NCBI GenBank assembly: GCA_963822985.1
Contig: CAWGJU010000014.1
Location: 280,696 to 344,695 of the forward strand
Reading direction: 5' to 3'
DNA length: 64,000 nt
DNA from: Thermohalobaculum sp963822985
GTDB lineage: Bacteria > Pseudomonadota > Alphaproteobacteria > Rhodobacterales > Rhodobacteraceae
The notes under the pieces were generated by a model. The model did not search any database and had not been told where the DNA came from. It saw nothing but the letters and a program-made list of their open reading frames with translations. This document shows, one piece after another, positions 54,670-63,775 of this stretch (its first letter is position 1; each line of letters begins with the position of its first letter). The position numbers were made by a program, and so were the translations under genes.

Positions 54670-55317
54670 TGAAGCGATGGCGCATGATGTCAACGACGGT
54701 CCGGCCATTGCGGCGCGTTCATTTGACCAAGGCTCGGCGGCTCTCCTCATGCTCGACCAGATCTGGCGTTCGCTGGGCGGGCTCTCCGGGTATGCGTCGG
54801 CTGTCGCCTTCGATGGTGATGGCACGCTGCCGTCCGCCTTTTCCGTCAGCGACCTCGCGGCGGCGGCGATCGGCGCCGCCGGCCTCGCGCGGCCGAGCTT
54901 GTCGAGGCACAGGCCGGCGGCGGCCTCGGCGAAGTCAGGGTCGACCGGCGGCTCGCGAGCTACTGGTTAGGCATGAGTTTCAGGCCGGATGGTTGGCAAC
55001 TGGCGCCGGCCTGGGACGCGATCGCCGGCGACTACGAGACGAAGGACGGCTGGATCAAGCTGCACACGAATGCCCCGCATCATCGCGCGGCAGCGCTCGC
55101 CGTGCTCGGCGTCGGGGCGGATCGGGAATCCGTTGCGGGGGCGGTGAGGCGCTGGAGCGGCGAAGAGCTGGAGTTCGCCGTGGTGGAGCGCGGCGGCTGC
55201 GCCGCCGTCATGCGCTCACTTTCCGAATGGGCCGCTCATCCGCAGGCCGCGAGCGTCGCGCGCGAACCGCTCGTCATCTGGGAAGAGTCCGATGCTGGGC
55301 CGACACCAAGGTGTTAA
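54670..55317 (+). pseudogene. CaiB/BaiF CoA-transferase, partial and frameshifted
   Basis: About the first half of a class III CoA-transferase-like protein. RSFDQGSAALLMLDQIWRSL, GGLSGYASAVAFDGDGTLPS and FSVSDLAAAAIGAAGL are in one frame. After a shift near 54885 come SYWLGMSFRPDGWQLAPAWD, AIAGDYETKDGWIKLHTNAP and VIWEESDAGP. Homology stops at about 55310. 3'-truncated; 5' end also unclear. Confidence 0.78.
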
Positions 55318-55967
55318 TTCGCCGGGCATGAGTGGCGGCACGTCGAGCTCGATGAGGTTCGCCCTCCCCCCACCAGCAGAATCCGGGGGCAATGCGGCTC
55401 CTGGCATTCGTAGCTACCGACACGCAGGATGCGCCATGAACGGTCTTGCGACGGCGTGGGGGCGATCAACGCTCACCGCAGAGTGAAAGCCGTCAGGTTC
55501 AGCCTATTCCGACAATTTCGCGGCTTCCACCTCGCGGTGCGGCGTCCGGCCATGGTACTGGTTCGCCGCCGCAGAAACCAAAGCGGCCGCGTGGGAGCCG
55601 CAGCACCTTGACGGCTGAGATCGGCAGTCCAGCTGCCACGAGCAGCGGTCAATACAGCCAGACCTGATCGCGAGAAGCTTCATTTGGCGCGTCCTTCTTG
55701 GTGGTGCGCTCGGCATGGCCTGCATCCTGTCGGGATATCCCGTCAGGAAAGAGGCGACGAGCTTACGCGGTTTCTTGCGCTTCTTTGCCGTCACCTCGCG
55801 CAAGGCGATCCAGAAGTCACGGCGCCGTACTTCTGGCCCCAGATCGGCCAACTTCGGCCACCGCCGCATGCACCGGGATCCGCGGAACGGGCGCTTTGAC
55901 TGCCGCGTTCCGGGCATGGGACGCTGAGGCGATACCTGGAGAGCCGCGGGACAGGAGGCGCGAGCGG
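55318..55967. other. 650-base region with no recognised gene
   Basis: Both strands contain only short, uncharacteristic frames. It carries the ribosome site (AGGAGG at 55952) and presumably the promoter of the downstream YihY gene. Nothing else seen. Confidence 0.5.
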
Positions 55968-56885
55968 GTGCAGATCCTGGGTCTTCCGGCGAAGGAATTC
56001 CTTCGCGAGCTCTTCGCATGCATCGGCAAGGACAACGTCTTCAACGGCGCCGCCGCACTCGCGTTCTACCTGACGTTGGCGATCTTCCCGGCCCTGATCG
56101 TCCTGATGAGCGTCATCCCCTATCTGCCGATCGAGGATGTGGACGAGGCCATCATGGACCTCATCGGACAAGCTTTGCCGGATCAGTCCTCGGCCATGAT
56201 CGAGGATATCGTGGACGAGGTCACGAGAGAGCGTCGGGGCGGGCTGCTCTCTCTGGGGCTGCTCGCGACGCTCTGGGCGGCCTCCGCCGGCATGTATGGC
56301 GTGATGCGGCAGCTCAACATCACCTACGACGTTGAGGAGGCCCGCAGCTTCGTCCGCGCGCGGGCGACGGCGATCCTGCTTAGCCTGCTCTTCGGCGGCC
56401 TCGTCATCGGGGCCTTCTCGCTCGTCGTGCTGGGCGGCGTCATCGAGGACTGGATCGGCGAGCAGCTCGGCTACTCGGACGCGCTCGTTGCGGCCTTCGC
56501 CGTTTTCCGCTGGATCGTGATCTGTCTCGCGATGCTGGCGGGCCTGGCCCTCGTCTATGGCCTTGCGCCGAACGTCCGGCAGCGGCTCCGCTTCGTTCTG
56601 CCGGGAAGCCTCTTCGGCACCGTAACTCTGATCCTCGCCTCGCTGGCATTCACTTTCTACATCTCCAACTTCGCGGACTACAGCGCGGCCTACGGAAGCA
56701 TCGGCGCGGTGATCGTGCTGATGTTATGGCTCTACATGGCCGGACTCGTCATCCTGGTCGGATCTGAGATCAACGCCCTCCTCGAGCACCTGAGCCCGGA
56801 GGGCAAGCGGAAGGGCGAGCGAACGTCGCCCGAGGACCGGCGGGAAGCACCGGAGACCACGCCGGAGCGGGGTCGGCACCGCTGA
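55968..56885 (+). CDS. YihY/BrkB family inner-membrane protein
   Basis: 305 residues. I chose GTG 55968 because AGGAGG lies about ten bases upstream and the product (VQILGLPAKEFLRELFACIG) starts like family members. Landmarks are VFNGAAALAFYLTLAIFPAL, TLWAASAGMYGVMRQLNITY and AAYGSIGAVIVLMLWLYMAG. Six membrane helices. Intact. The function of the family is not established; the old RNase BN label is wrong. Confidence 0.92.
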   Translation: MQILGLPAKEFLRELFACIGKDNVFNGAAALAFYLTLAIFPALIVLMSVIPYLPIEDVDEAIMDLIGQALPDQSSAMIEDIVDEVTRERRGGLLSLGLLATLWAASAGMYGVMRQLNITYDVEEARSFVRARATAILLSLLFGGLVIGAFSLVVLGGVIEDWIGEQLGYSDALVAAFAVFRWIVICLAMLAGLALVYGLAPNVRQRLRFVLPGSLFGTVTLILASLAFTFYISNFADYSAAYGSIGAVIVLMLWLYMAGLVILVGSEINALLEHLSPEGKRKGERTSPEDRREAPETTPERGRHR

Positions 56886-56897
56886 CACGGTGCCGAC
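56872..56897 (+). terminator. Hairpin at the stop codon of the YihY gene
   Basis: GTCGGCACC (56872-56880) pairs perfectly with GGTGCCGAC (56889-56897) across an eight-base loop that includes the stop codon. There is no T-run, so it is either a weak terminator or an mRNA 3'-end stabiliser. Confidence 0.55.
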
Positions 56898-57094
56898 GGG
56901 CTGCCGAAACGCACCGTCGGGTTGGATGTGTCGTCGCGCGTTCACACCAATCCGCGCAAGCGCATGCAGATGCCACACCCCAGCAGGGGCCGCTGCATTT
57001 GCTGCTCGATCGGGTCCGTCGGGCGGTCGGATCTGTCGTACGGCGATAGCCTCAAGCCTTGCCTCGGACTGGCAGATTAGGGGAACTCGATCCG
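56898..57094. other. Intergenic region, nothing recognised
   Basis: About 200 bases between the YihY hairpin and the M23 duplicate. No gene or repeat seen. Confidence 0.4.
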
Positions 57095-57390
57095 TAACTT
57101 CGCTGAGGCAGAGAAGGTCCGGTCAGGCCCAGCGGCTCGCCGCCGAATGGCGCCCTTCGGGAATGCCGCGCTGCGCGCGGACGTGCAGGTGCGGCACGGA
57201 GCTGTTGCCGGAGTTTCCCACTCGCCGATTGGGTCGCCGGCCCGCACCCGGTCTCCCTCCTCGACAACGACGCTGCGCTGCCGCATGTGCGCGAGGGCGA
57301 CGGCGAAGCCGACGAAGCGGCCCGGATGCTCGCGGTTCATCTCCGGCACCGGCATGTCGGGAAGGCCGCCCGCGCCTGGCCTGGCATTTG
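57095..57390 (-). pseudogene. Degenerate duplicate of the M23 peptidase 3' part
   Basis: The minus strand is clearly similar at DNA level to 46080-46370. It encodes LPDMPVPEMNREH, GFAVALAHMRQRSVVVEEGD and RVRAGDPIGEW, and then, after a shift, the HLH metal motif region. Short deletions remove part of the block that reads NFVVIDCGG in the intact gene. It has no promoter and no N-terminal helices. Confidence 0.85.
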
Positions 57391-57399
57391 GGGCAGTGG

Positions 57400-57603
57400 C
57401 GGTTGCGGCACGAGTTATAGGCGATGGCGGCATGGCCGCAGTCGCGGGCAACGGCAAACATGCCCGCCGAGCACCGCGGTGCGGCAGGCTTCGATCGCGC
57501 CCATCACCCGGCGCTGCATCCGGTCGAGATGACCGGCCTGCTCGGCGCGCCATCGGGGACCGTGGCGCCGGAAGACGTCCGCCACCTCCAGGCCGCCGGC
57601 CAT
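57400..57603 (-). pseudogene. IS91-family transposase, N-terminal fragment
   Basis: ATG 57603 opens LEVADVFRRHGPRWRAEQAG, then RRVMGAIEACRTAVLGGH. After a shift near 57465 comes DCGHAAIAYNSCRNRHCPKC, the zinc-binding domain typical of IS91 rolling-circle transposases. It ends abruptly after CPKCQA and joins the M23 duplicate. The catalytic Tyr region is missing. Confidence 0.87.
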
Positions 57604-57790
57604 GGCGGCCGGCCGTCGGCCGGGCGGCACCACCTCCAGCGTCAGCCGCTCGAGCGGGCTCGCGGTCCGGCCGATGGTGGCCTGCGAGACCTGCGTGTAC
57701 CGCGCCGTCGTCGACAGGTGGGCATGGCCGAGCAGCACCTGGATGACGCGGATGTCGACGCCGCTCTCCAGCAGATGCGTGGCGAAGCTG
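57604..57790 (-). pseudogene. Tyrosine recombinase of an IS91-type element, C-terminal fragment
   Basis: RHSFATHLLESGVDIRVIQV, LLGHAHLSTTARYTQVSQAT: box II Arg-His and the final His and Tyr of an Xer-like recombinase. Several IS91-group elements carry such a gene directly before the transposase, as here. Only about 60 residues remain. Confidence 0.82.
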
Positions 57791-57794
57791 TGGC

Positions 57795-58061
57795 GTGAGC
57801 CACGCGCTGAAGGCGCTGGAGCGGCTGCTGGGGCTGATCGTGCTGCACGGCCGGCGCCCGCTAATGCGCCACGGGCTCGACTGCCGCTGCGTTGGCGGCG
57901 ACGAGGCGGCCTTCGCCCAGCTGGTCGCCGCCGCAACCGAAGTCGATCGCGACGCCGGGGCTGGCGCCCGAGGCCGACGATCTGGCGGGCCAGTTCGGCC
58001 CGGCGCTGCGGCGGATGTCGCTGCGCACCGTGGCCTGCGTCGCGCAGGCACGCAGCGGTGA
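57795..58061 (+). pseudogene. Fragment of an unrecognised conserved protein
   Basis: The plus strand reads ALKALERLLGLIVLHGRRPL, then MRHGLDCRCVGGDEAAFAQL and VAAATEVDRD before the frame breaks near 57955. The pattern looks like a real helical protein family of alphaproteobacteria, but I cannot name it. Both ends seem truncated. Confidence 0.4.
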
Positions 58062-58354
58062 AACCGTGCACTAGATTTTGCTTTATTAGGACAGGTCTCG
58101 GCCGCGCTCGAGCAGACCCTCGCGGGATTCCAGCCGACCTTCATCGAGAAGAGCACGCGCGAAGACGGCGCCAAGGTCGTCGACGAGTCCGAGGGGCAGC
58201 ACGTCACCATGATCGACAACACGGCCGGCCGAGCCAGCGTCCGGACGGGCCGCCAGGGGCGGCCCGCCACTCCACGATCCATGCGGGCGGGCGGCCGCGG
58301 CCTGGCACGCCGGCGGTGCCGACGCGGGCGCGCAGCCGCAAGCCGATGGCAAGG
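58062..58354. other. 290-base region with a possible coding scrap
   Basis: From about 58095 the plus strand reads SAALEQTLAGFQPTFIEKST, then REDGAKVVDESEGQHVTMID, which has protein-like composition, but no start, stop or family is recognisable. The rest is GC-rich sequence without features. Confidence 0.3.
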
Positions 58355-58615
58355 TCACTTGACGACGGTGGCCATGCTCGCGATGTTTCTGCCGTCCCTG
58401 AACTGGTAGATTACCTTGATCTTTTCGCCACCGTGCAACGCCGTCCAGTTGCCGACTGGCAGCGTGTAGGTCGCACCGCTGTCGAGAGTGAGGACGCGGG
58501 CGTTGGCATCCCATGACTTCACCATGCCGGTCGCCGCATGCTGCGCGGTCGTTGCCGCGAAAGCCGGGGCCGACAGCATGGCCGCGACAAGAGCCGGGAT
58601 GAGAATGGGTCGCAT
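58355..58615 (-). CDS. DUF1344 family secreted protein
   Basis: 86 residues. ATG 58615 follows AAGGAG. Signal peptide residues 1-20 (LIPALVAAMLSAPAFA), then GMVKSWDANARVLTLDSGAT and YTLPVGNWTALHGGEKIKVI with YQFRDGRNIASMATVVK. DUF1344 proteins are small periplasmic beta proteins common in rhizobia-related bacteria, function unknown. Intact. Confidence 0.88.
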   Translation of the reverse strand: MRPILIPALVAAMLSAPAFAATTAQHAATGMVKSWDANARVLTLDSGATYTLPVGNWTALHGGEKIKVIYQFRDGRNIASMATVVK

Positions 58616-58855
58616 TGTGCGCTCCTTGCTTCGCGGAGGGGGCGGGAGCCCGCTCCGGGATCTGGCCTCAGCCGGCCACCGGTGACGCCGGGGCCGTGGC
58701 CTGCCGAAAGTTTGCGCCTCGCGGCTATTGGGCCGGATTGCCGCAAAGTTAAATCGCGTTCACTGACGGGGCGCGTCGCGGCCGCCGGCGTATGCGGGGC
58801 CTTTACCTCGCCGGCATCGCCCGTCAGCATGGCTCGGTTGCCGGGAGGTTCATGA
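58616..58855. promoter_or_regulatory. Divergent promoter region of DUF1344 and hyi
   Basis: 240 bases between two divergent genes. Ribosome sites AAGGAG (minus strand) and GGGAGG (plus strand, about 58841) are clear. No confident promoter hexamers. Confidence 0.4.
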
Positions 58856-59635
58856 ATGCCACGTTTCGCCGCCAACTTGTCGATGCTGTTCACCGAGCGC
58901 CCGTTCCTCGACCGCTTTGCCGCCGCTGCGGCGGCGGGGTTCGAGGCCGTCGAATACCTCTTTCCCTACGAACACGACGCGCTCGAGCTGCGCCGGGCGC
59001 TTGATGCGGCCGGCCTGCGGCAAGCCCTTTTCAACGCTCCGCCCGGCGACTGGGCGGCGGGCGAGCGCGGCCTGGCGGCCATCCCGGGCCGCGGCCGGGT
59101 CTTCCGCGAGGCCTTCGAGCAGGCGGTGCGCTATGCCGAGGCGATCGGGCCCGAGCGCATCCACGTCATGGCGGGGATCACCAGCGGGTCCTGGGCGCGT
59201 GCCACCTTCATCGACAATCTGCGCTGGGCCTGCGACCGCGTGCCGGACCGCGTTCTGGTGATCGAGCCGATCAACACCCGCGACATTCCGGGCTATTTCC
59301 TGCACCGCTCGGACGAAGCCGTGCGCATCATCGAGGCGGTCGGCGCGCCGAACCTGCGGCTGCAGTTCGATCTCTACCATGCGCAGATCATGGAGGGCGA
59401 CCTGACGCGCCGGCTGGAGAAGCTGATCGGGCGGATCGGCCACATCCAGATCGCGGGCGTGCCGGACAGGCACGAGCCTGACGAGGGCGAGCTGAACATC
59501 GCGCATCTGTTCGCGACGCTCGACCGGCTTGGCTATGACGGGTGGGTCGGCTGCGAGTATCGCCCGGCGGGGCGGACGGAGGACGGCCTCGACTGGTTCT
59601 TCCGCGCGACGGCCGACCAGGCGGCGCGGCGGTGA
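58856..59635 (+). CDS. hyi: Hydroxypyruvate isomerase family protein
   Basis: Xylose-isomerase-like TIM barrel; Hyi interconverts hydroxypyruvate and tartronate semialdehyde in glyoxylate metabolism. ATG 58856 follows GGGAGG. Landmarks: MPRFAANLSMLFTERPFLDR, GFEAVEYLFPYEHDALELRR, VLVIEPINTRDIPGYFL (metal Glu), LRLQFDLYHAQIMEGDL (metal Asp and His), HIQIAGVPDRHEPDEGELNI and YDGWVGCEYRPAGRTEDGLD (last Glu). 259 residues, normal. No glyoxylate carboligase neighbour is in the window. Intact. Confidence 0.93.
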   Translation: MPRFAANLSMLFTERPFLDRFAAAAAAGFEAVEYLFPYEHDALELRRALDAAGLRQALFNAPPGDWAAGERGLAAIPGRGRVFREAFEQAVRYAEAIGPERIHVMAGITSGSWARATFIDNLRWACDRVPDRVLVIEPINTRDIPGYFLHRSDEAVRIIEAVGAPNLRLQFDLYHAQIMEGDLTRRLEKLIGRIGHIQIAGVPDRHEPDEGELNIAHLFATLDRLGYDGWVGCEYRPAGRTEDGLDWFFRATADQAARR

Positions 59636-59888
59636 AAGCGGGGCCGCCGCCGGAAGACTTTGCAACGAATCTGACCATCAGACTGGCCGGGGCGCAGCAC
59701 GCCTATCCGGCAGCAAAGGTCGCCGATGGCGAGCGCGCGTCGCTCGGATTGGGCGTTCCCTGGACTATCGACGAGGTTGCCTGCGGCGCTGGCGCTGGCG
59801 CTGTCGCTTCCTGACGACGCAGGTTTCGACCGAGCGGCCATGCGCGGCGGGTGAGTCGCCACCAGGGCAGGGACAGCGGGGAGGGGCG

Positions 59889-60667
59889 ATGAAGATCATC
59901 CATGTGACAGACCCGCATTTGTCGGCGCCGGGCGAGCCGGTCTGGGGGCTCGACCCGCGCGAGCGGCTGGGGCGCGTGCTCGACGACATCGGGCGGCTGC
60001 ATGGCGATGCGTCTTTCTGCGTCATCTCGGGCGATCTGGCCAATGACGGTGACGCGCGCGCCTATCGCTGGCTGGCCGGGCGGCTGGCCGGGTTTCCGCT
60101 TCGCACCTTCCTTATGGTCGGCAACCATGACTACCGTGCGGCGCTGCGCGCCGAACTGCCGGGCGTGATGGACGACGGGCAGGGCTTTGTGCAGGGCGTG
60201 CACGCGACGCCCGAGGGGGTGTTCCTGTTCCTCGACACGCTGAGGGACAAGACCGTCACCGCCGGCGAGTACTGTGCGGCGCGGCAGGGCTGGCTGCGCG
60301 CGCGGCTGGCCGAGGCGGCCGGCCGGCCCGTCTATGTCTTCATGCACCACCCGCCCTTCGACATCGGCATCGACCGGATGGACCGGATCAAGCTGGCCGA
60401 GGCCGATGCCTTCGCGCGCATCATCGCCGGGCAGGACGTGCGGCACATCTTTTTCGGCCATGTGCACCGGCCGATGTACCTGGGCTGGCGCGGCATCCCG
60501 TGCACGGCGCTGCCGGGAACGTGCCACCAGATTCCGCTGGTCGAGGCGGCGGCTGGCCCGTTCACGGTCGAGCCGGCGATCTACGCCGTCGTGCTGATCG
60601 AGGGGGGCGGACGATCGTCCACATGGATGCGCCGCTCGACCGCCGCGCGGTGCCGGGGCCGCCCTAG
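59889..60667 (+). CDS. GpdQ-like metallophosphoesterase, one-base insertion near the end
   Basis: Binuclear-metal phosphodiesterase. ATG 59889 after GAGGGG. The metal motifs are HVTDPHLSAPG, VISGDLANDGDARAY, MVGNHDYR, VFMHHPPFDIGIDRMDRI and HIFFGHVHRPM; TALPGTCHQIPL is close to the GpdQ pattern. A run of six G at about 60603 has one base too many: with five G the protein ends VHMDAPLDRRAVPGPP at TAG 60665-60667; as written the frame runs on. A homopolymer error is the simplest explanation. About 258 residues. Possible substrates are glycerophosphodiesters or cyclic nucleotides. Confidence 0.86.
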
Positions 60668-60723
60668 TGGAACCTTCGCGAGCGACGGCGCGTATTCCTG
60701 CCATTATTCCGGGGAGTGGCGGG

Positions 60724-61527
60724 ATGGCGCTGAGGCCGTATTGGAAAGGCTATCTGAAGCTGTCGCTGGTGACGTGCCCGGTGTCGCTGACGCCGGCGAC
60801 GACCGAGCGGGAGAAGGTGCGCTTCCACACGATCAACGCCCAGACGGGTCACCGCGTCCGCAGCCGCTATGTCGACGCCGAGACCGGCAAGCCCGTATCA
60901 GACGAGGACGAGGTCAAGGGCTACGAGACCGAAGGCGGGCGGCACGTCCTGATCGAGGACGAGGACATCGAGGCCGTCGGGCCCGAGAGCACGCGCACAA
61001 TCGACATCTCGCAATTCGTTCCCTCCGACAGCATCGAGTGGATCTGGTACGACAGCCCCTATTTCCTGGTGCCCGACGACGATGTGGCGCAGGAGGCCTT
61101 TGCCGTCATCCGTGAGGCCATGGCCGCGACCGGCACTGTCGGCATCTCGCGCCTGGTTCTGTCGCGCCGCGAGCGCGCCGTGCTGCTGCAGCCGCGCGGC
61201 AAGGGCATCATCCTGTGGACGCTGCGCTATGGCGACGAGGTGCGCGATCCGGGCGAGGTCTTTGGCCGGATCGGCGAGACCACGGCCGAGCCGAAGCTCC
61301 TCACCATGCTGCAGAAACTGATCGGCGACATGACCGAAAGCTGGGATCCCGCGATGGTTCGTGATCCGGTACAGGAGCAGCTGAAGAAGATCATCGCCAG
61401 CAAGCAGAAGAACAAGGTTCCGGCCAAGCCCAAGGCGCGGAAGGGCGCGGAGCCCGAGCCGGCAGCCAACGTCGTCAGCATGATGGACGCATTGCGCAAG
61501 TCCATCTCGCAGGAGAAGGCGCCGTGA
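60724..61527 (+). CDS. ku: Non-homologous end-joining protein Ku (first copy)
   Basis: Homodimeric ring that binds DNA double-strand ends and recruits LigD. ATG 60724 (MALRPYWKGYLKLSLVTCPV). Core blocks: TEREKVRFHTINAQTGHRVR, VKGYETEGGRHVLIEDEDIE and GISRLVLSRRERAVLLQPRG. A short basic tail with VPAKPKARKG follows, then VVSMMDALRKSISQEKAP. 267 residues, normal. Convergent with a second Ku gene. No LigD in the window. Confidence 0.94.
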   Translation: MALRPYWKGYLKLSLVTCPVSLTPATTEREKVRFHTINAQTGHRVRSRYVDAETGKPVSDEDEVKGYETEGGRHVLIEDEDIEAVGPESTRTIDISQFVPSDSIEWIWYDSPYFLVPDDDVAQEAFAVIREAMAATGTVGISRLVLSRRERAVLLQPRGKGIILWTLRYGDEVRDPGEVFGRIGETTAEPKLLTMLQKLIGDMTESWDPAMVRDPVQEQLKKIIASKQKNKVPAKPKARKGAEPEPAANVVSMMDALRKSISQEKAP

Positions 61528-61555
61528 AGAAGGGCCGCTGAGCCCTTCGGCTTCT
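61526..61555. terminator. Hairpin between convergent ku genes
   Basis: AAGGGC (61530-61535) pairs with GCCCTT (61542-61547), and outer GAAG/CTTC bases can extend the stem. It sits right after the first ku stop and could terminate from both sides. No long T-run. Confidence 0.5.
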
Positions 61556-61593
61556 AGCCAGCCCGGTGACGATCCTGATCCTCGGACCTTGCG

Positions 61594-62481
61594 TCAGCCC
61601 GTCTTGCGGCGCTGGGCGGGCTCGGCCGTCTTGCGGGATTTCGAGGCTGCGGCGGCCTTCTTGCGGGTGGGCGCCTTCTTCGCGGCAGCCTCGGCCGGCG
61701 CCTTGCCGGCCGCCTGGGCGCTCTCGCGCAGCGCGTCCATCAGGCTTGCCACCTTGGGCTCGGCCCGCCGTTTCGGCGCTTCGATCTTGCGGCCCTCGAG
61801 CTTGGCGCGGACCAGCTCGGCCAGCGCCTGGTCGTAGCTGTCGTCGAAGTCGCGCGGGTCGAAATGCCCCGCCTTGGTCTCGATAATGTGGCGGGCGAGG
61901 TCGAGCATCTCGCCCTCGACCTTGATATCCGGCAGCCCGGCGAAGGCGTCCTTGGCCGAGCGCACCTGATAGTCGAAGTTCAGCGTGTGCGCGACGAGGC
62001 CCGGGCCATCGGCCCGCAGCATCAGCTTGCGCGCCCGGCGGAACAGCACGGCGCTGGCGAGTGCCGCGACCTTCTTCCGCCGCATGCCTTCGACGAGCAG
62101 GGCGAAGGAGTTGGCGAAGACCCCGTCCGAAGGCGCGAGGAAATACGGCTTGTCGAAGTGCAGCGTGTCGACCTCGGGGCACTCGATGAAGGATTCGACG
62201 CGGATCGTCTTGTCGCTGTCTGGGATGGTGGCCGCGATCTCGTCGGGCTCGAGGAGGACGTACCGGCTTTTGCTGACCTCGTAGCCCTTGACCTGCTGTT
62301 CGCGGTCGACGGGCTTTTCCGTCTCCTCGTCAATGTACTCGCGGTGCACGCGGTTGCCGGTCTTGCGGTTCAGGACGTGGAACGAGACGCGCTTGGACGT
62401 GGTCGCCGCGGCGTAGAGGGCGACGGGCACCGAGAGCTCGGCGAGCTTGACGTATCCCTTCCACGTAGCCCTGGGCGCCAT
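61594..62481 (-). CDS. ku: Non-homologous end-joining protein Ku (second copy)
   Basis: ATG 62481 (MAPRATWKGYVKLAELSVPV) follows GGAGG. Core blocks: SKRVSFHVLNRKTGNRVHRE, VKGYEVSKSRYVLLEPDEIA and LLVEGMRRKKVAALASAVLF. The C-terminus is an Ala/Lys-rich tail (EAAAKKAPTRKKAAAASKSR), as in DNA-binding Ku tails. 295 residues, intact. It differs clearly from the first copy, so the pair is not a recent tandem duplication; rhizobia often have several Ku types. Confidence 0.94.
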   Translation of the reverse strand: MAPRATWKGYVKLAELSVPVALYAAATTSKRVSFHVLNRKTGNRVHREYIDEETEKPVDREQQVKGYEVSKSRYVLLEPDEIAATIPDSDKTIRVESFIECPEVDTLHFDKPYFLAPSDGVFANSFALLVEGMRRKKVAALASAVLFRRARKLMLRADGPGLVAHTLNFDYQVRSAKDAFAGLPDIKVEGEMLDLARHIIETKAGHFDPRDFDDSYDQALAELVRAKLEGRKIEAPKRRAEPKVASLMDALRESAQAAGKAPAEAAAKKAPTRKKAAAASKSRKTAEPAQRRKTG

Positions 62482-62741
62482 GGACCGCCTCCATCCCGAC
62501 CGGGTGGAAACGCCGTGCCGCCCGAATGTGTTCCGCAGGGGCCGCGGGGGGCTCTCGGGCCGGTGGCGGCAGGCTCCAGGGTCGGCTACGTCTCGCTGCG
62601 CGAACCGCTGAACGGCAGTGGCAGGTGGGAACCAAGCCGGCTCGCACCCAGATAATTTCCCTTGCGCGGCTTCGATGCTATGCGTCGGCGCCGCGGGGCT
62701 TGGGGCTTGGGGCTTGGGCGGGTCATCTTGGCGGGTTTTGA
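62482..62741. promoter_or_regulatory. Divergent promoter region of ku and DUF808 genes
   Basis: 260 bases between divergent genes, without a recognised gene. The ku ribosome site GGAGG lies at its left end. GGGGCTTG(G) is repeated in tandem at about 62695-62715. No promoter hexamers assigned. Confidence 0.4.
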
Positions 62742-63695
62742 ATGAGCGGGCTCCTCGCACTTCTGGACGACGTGGCCGCGATAGCGAAGGTCGCCGCCGC
62801 GTCCGTGGACGACGTCTTCGGCCAGGCGGTAAAGGCGTCCTCCAAGGCGGCCGGCGCCGTCATCGACGACGCCGCGGTCACGCCGAAATACGTGCACGGC
62901 TTTTCTGCCAACCGCGAAATCCCGATCGTATGGAAGATCGCCAAAGGCTCGCTCTTCAACAAGCTGGTCATCCTGCTGCCCGCCGCCCTGCTGCTCTCCA
63001 CATTCGCGCCATGGGCCATCGCGCCGCTTCTGATGCTCGGCGGCGCCTATCTGTGCTTCGAAGGCGCCGAGAAGGTCTGGCACGCGCTGAATCCGGCCGA
63101 TCACAGCGAGCACAAGCTCTACCGGGAAAAGCTCGCTCACGCCCAGCTCGAGGAGAAGAAGGTGCGCGGCGCGATCAAGACCGACTTCATCCTGTCTGCC
63201 GAGATCATGACGATCATCCTTGCCGCCATTCCCGCTGACGAATCCGTCTGGATGGTCGCGGCGGCGCTCGCGATGGCGGGAGCGCTGATCACACTCGCGG
63301 TCTATGGCGCGGTCGGGATGATCGTTAAGGCGGACGACCTCGGCCTGCTGATGGCCGCGAAAGGTCGGCTGATGCTGACGCGCAGCCTGGGCTTCTGGAT
63401 CGTGCGGGGCATGCCCGTGTTCATGCGGCTTCTTGTCGCGGTCGGCACGGCGGCGATGATCTGGGTCGGCGGCTCGATTATCGTGCATGGCGCCGGCGAA
63501 CTCGGGTTCCCTGCCGTCTATCACGCGATCCACGAGATCGCCGTGGCTGCAAGCGCGGCGGCGCCCGCTGCCCATGCGACGGTCGAATGGATCGTGACCG
63601 CCGCGCTGGATGGCGCGGTCGGGCTCGCGCTCGGACTCTGCCTCGTCGCGGCGATCAACTTCATCGTGGAGCCGATCGTGGGCCGGCTTGGGTGA
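62742..63695 (+). CDS. DUF808 (YedI-like) inner-membrane protein
   Basis: 317 residues, ATG 62742 (MSGLLALLDDVAAIAKVAAA). Family landmarks: DDAAVTPKYVHGFSANREIP, IVWKIAKGSLFNKLVILLPA, PLLMLGGAYLCFEGAEKVWH and IKTDFILSAEIMTIILAAIP. About seven membrane helices. Intact. Function unknown; the family is widespread in proteobacteria. Confidence 0.92.
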   Translation: MSGLLALLDDVAAIAKVAAASVDDVFGQAVKASSKAAGAVIDDAAVTPKYVHGFSANREIPIVWKIAKGSLFNKLVILLPAALLLSTFAPWAIAPLLMLGGAYLCFEGAEKVWHALNPADHSEHKLYREKLAHAQLEEKKVRGAIKTDFILSAEIMTIILAAIPADESVWMVAAALAMAGALITLAVYGAVGMIVKADDLGLLMAAKGRLMLTRSLGFWIVRGMPVFMRLLVAVGTAAMIWVGGSIIVHGAGELGFPAVYHAIHEIAVAASAAAPAAHATVEWIVTAALDGAVGLALGLCLVAAINFIVEPIVGRLG

Positions 63696-63704
63696 TCTGC
63701 GCGG

Positions 63705-63775
63705 CGCCGGCGAGTGCGGCGACCTTGCTGCGCCGCATTCCTTCGACGAGGAGGGGCCAAGGGATCGGCGAAGTC
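63705..63775 (-). pseudogene. Stray Ku gene fragment
   Basis: The minus strand reads PWPLLVEGMRRSKVAALAGA, matching FALLVEGMRRKKVAALASAV of the second Ku gene. About 70 bases are similar at DNA level to 62045-62120. No start, stop or neighbouring Ku parts, so this is a scrap of a duplicated or recombined Ku gene. Confidence 0.72.
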
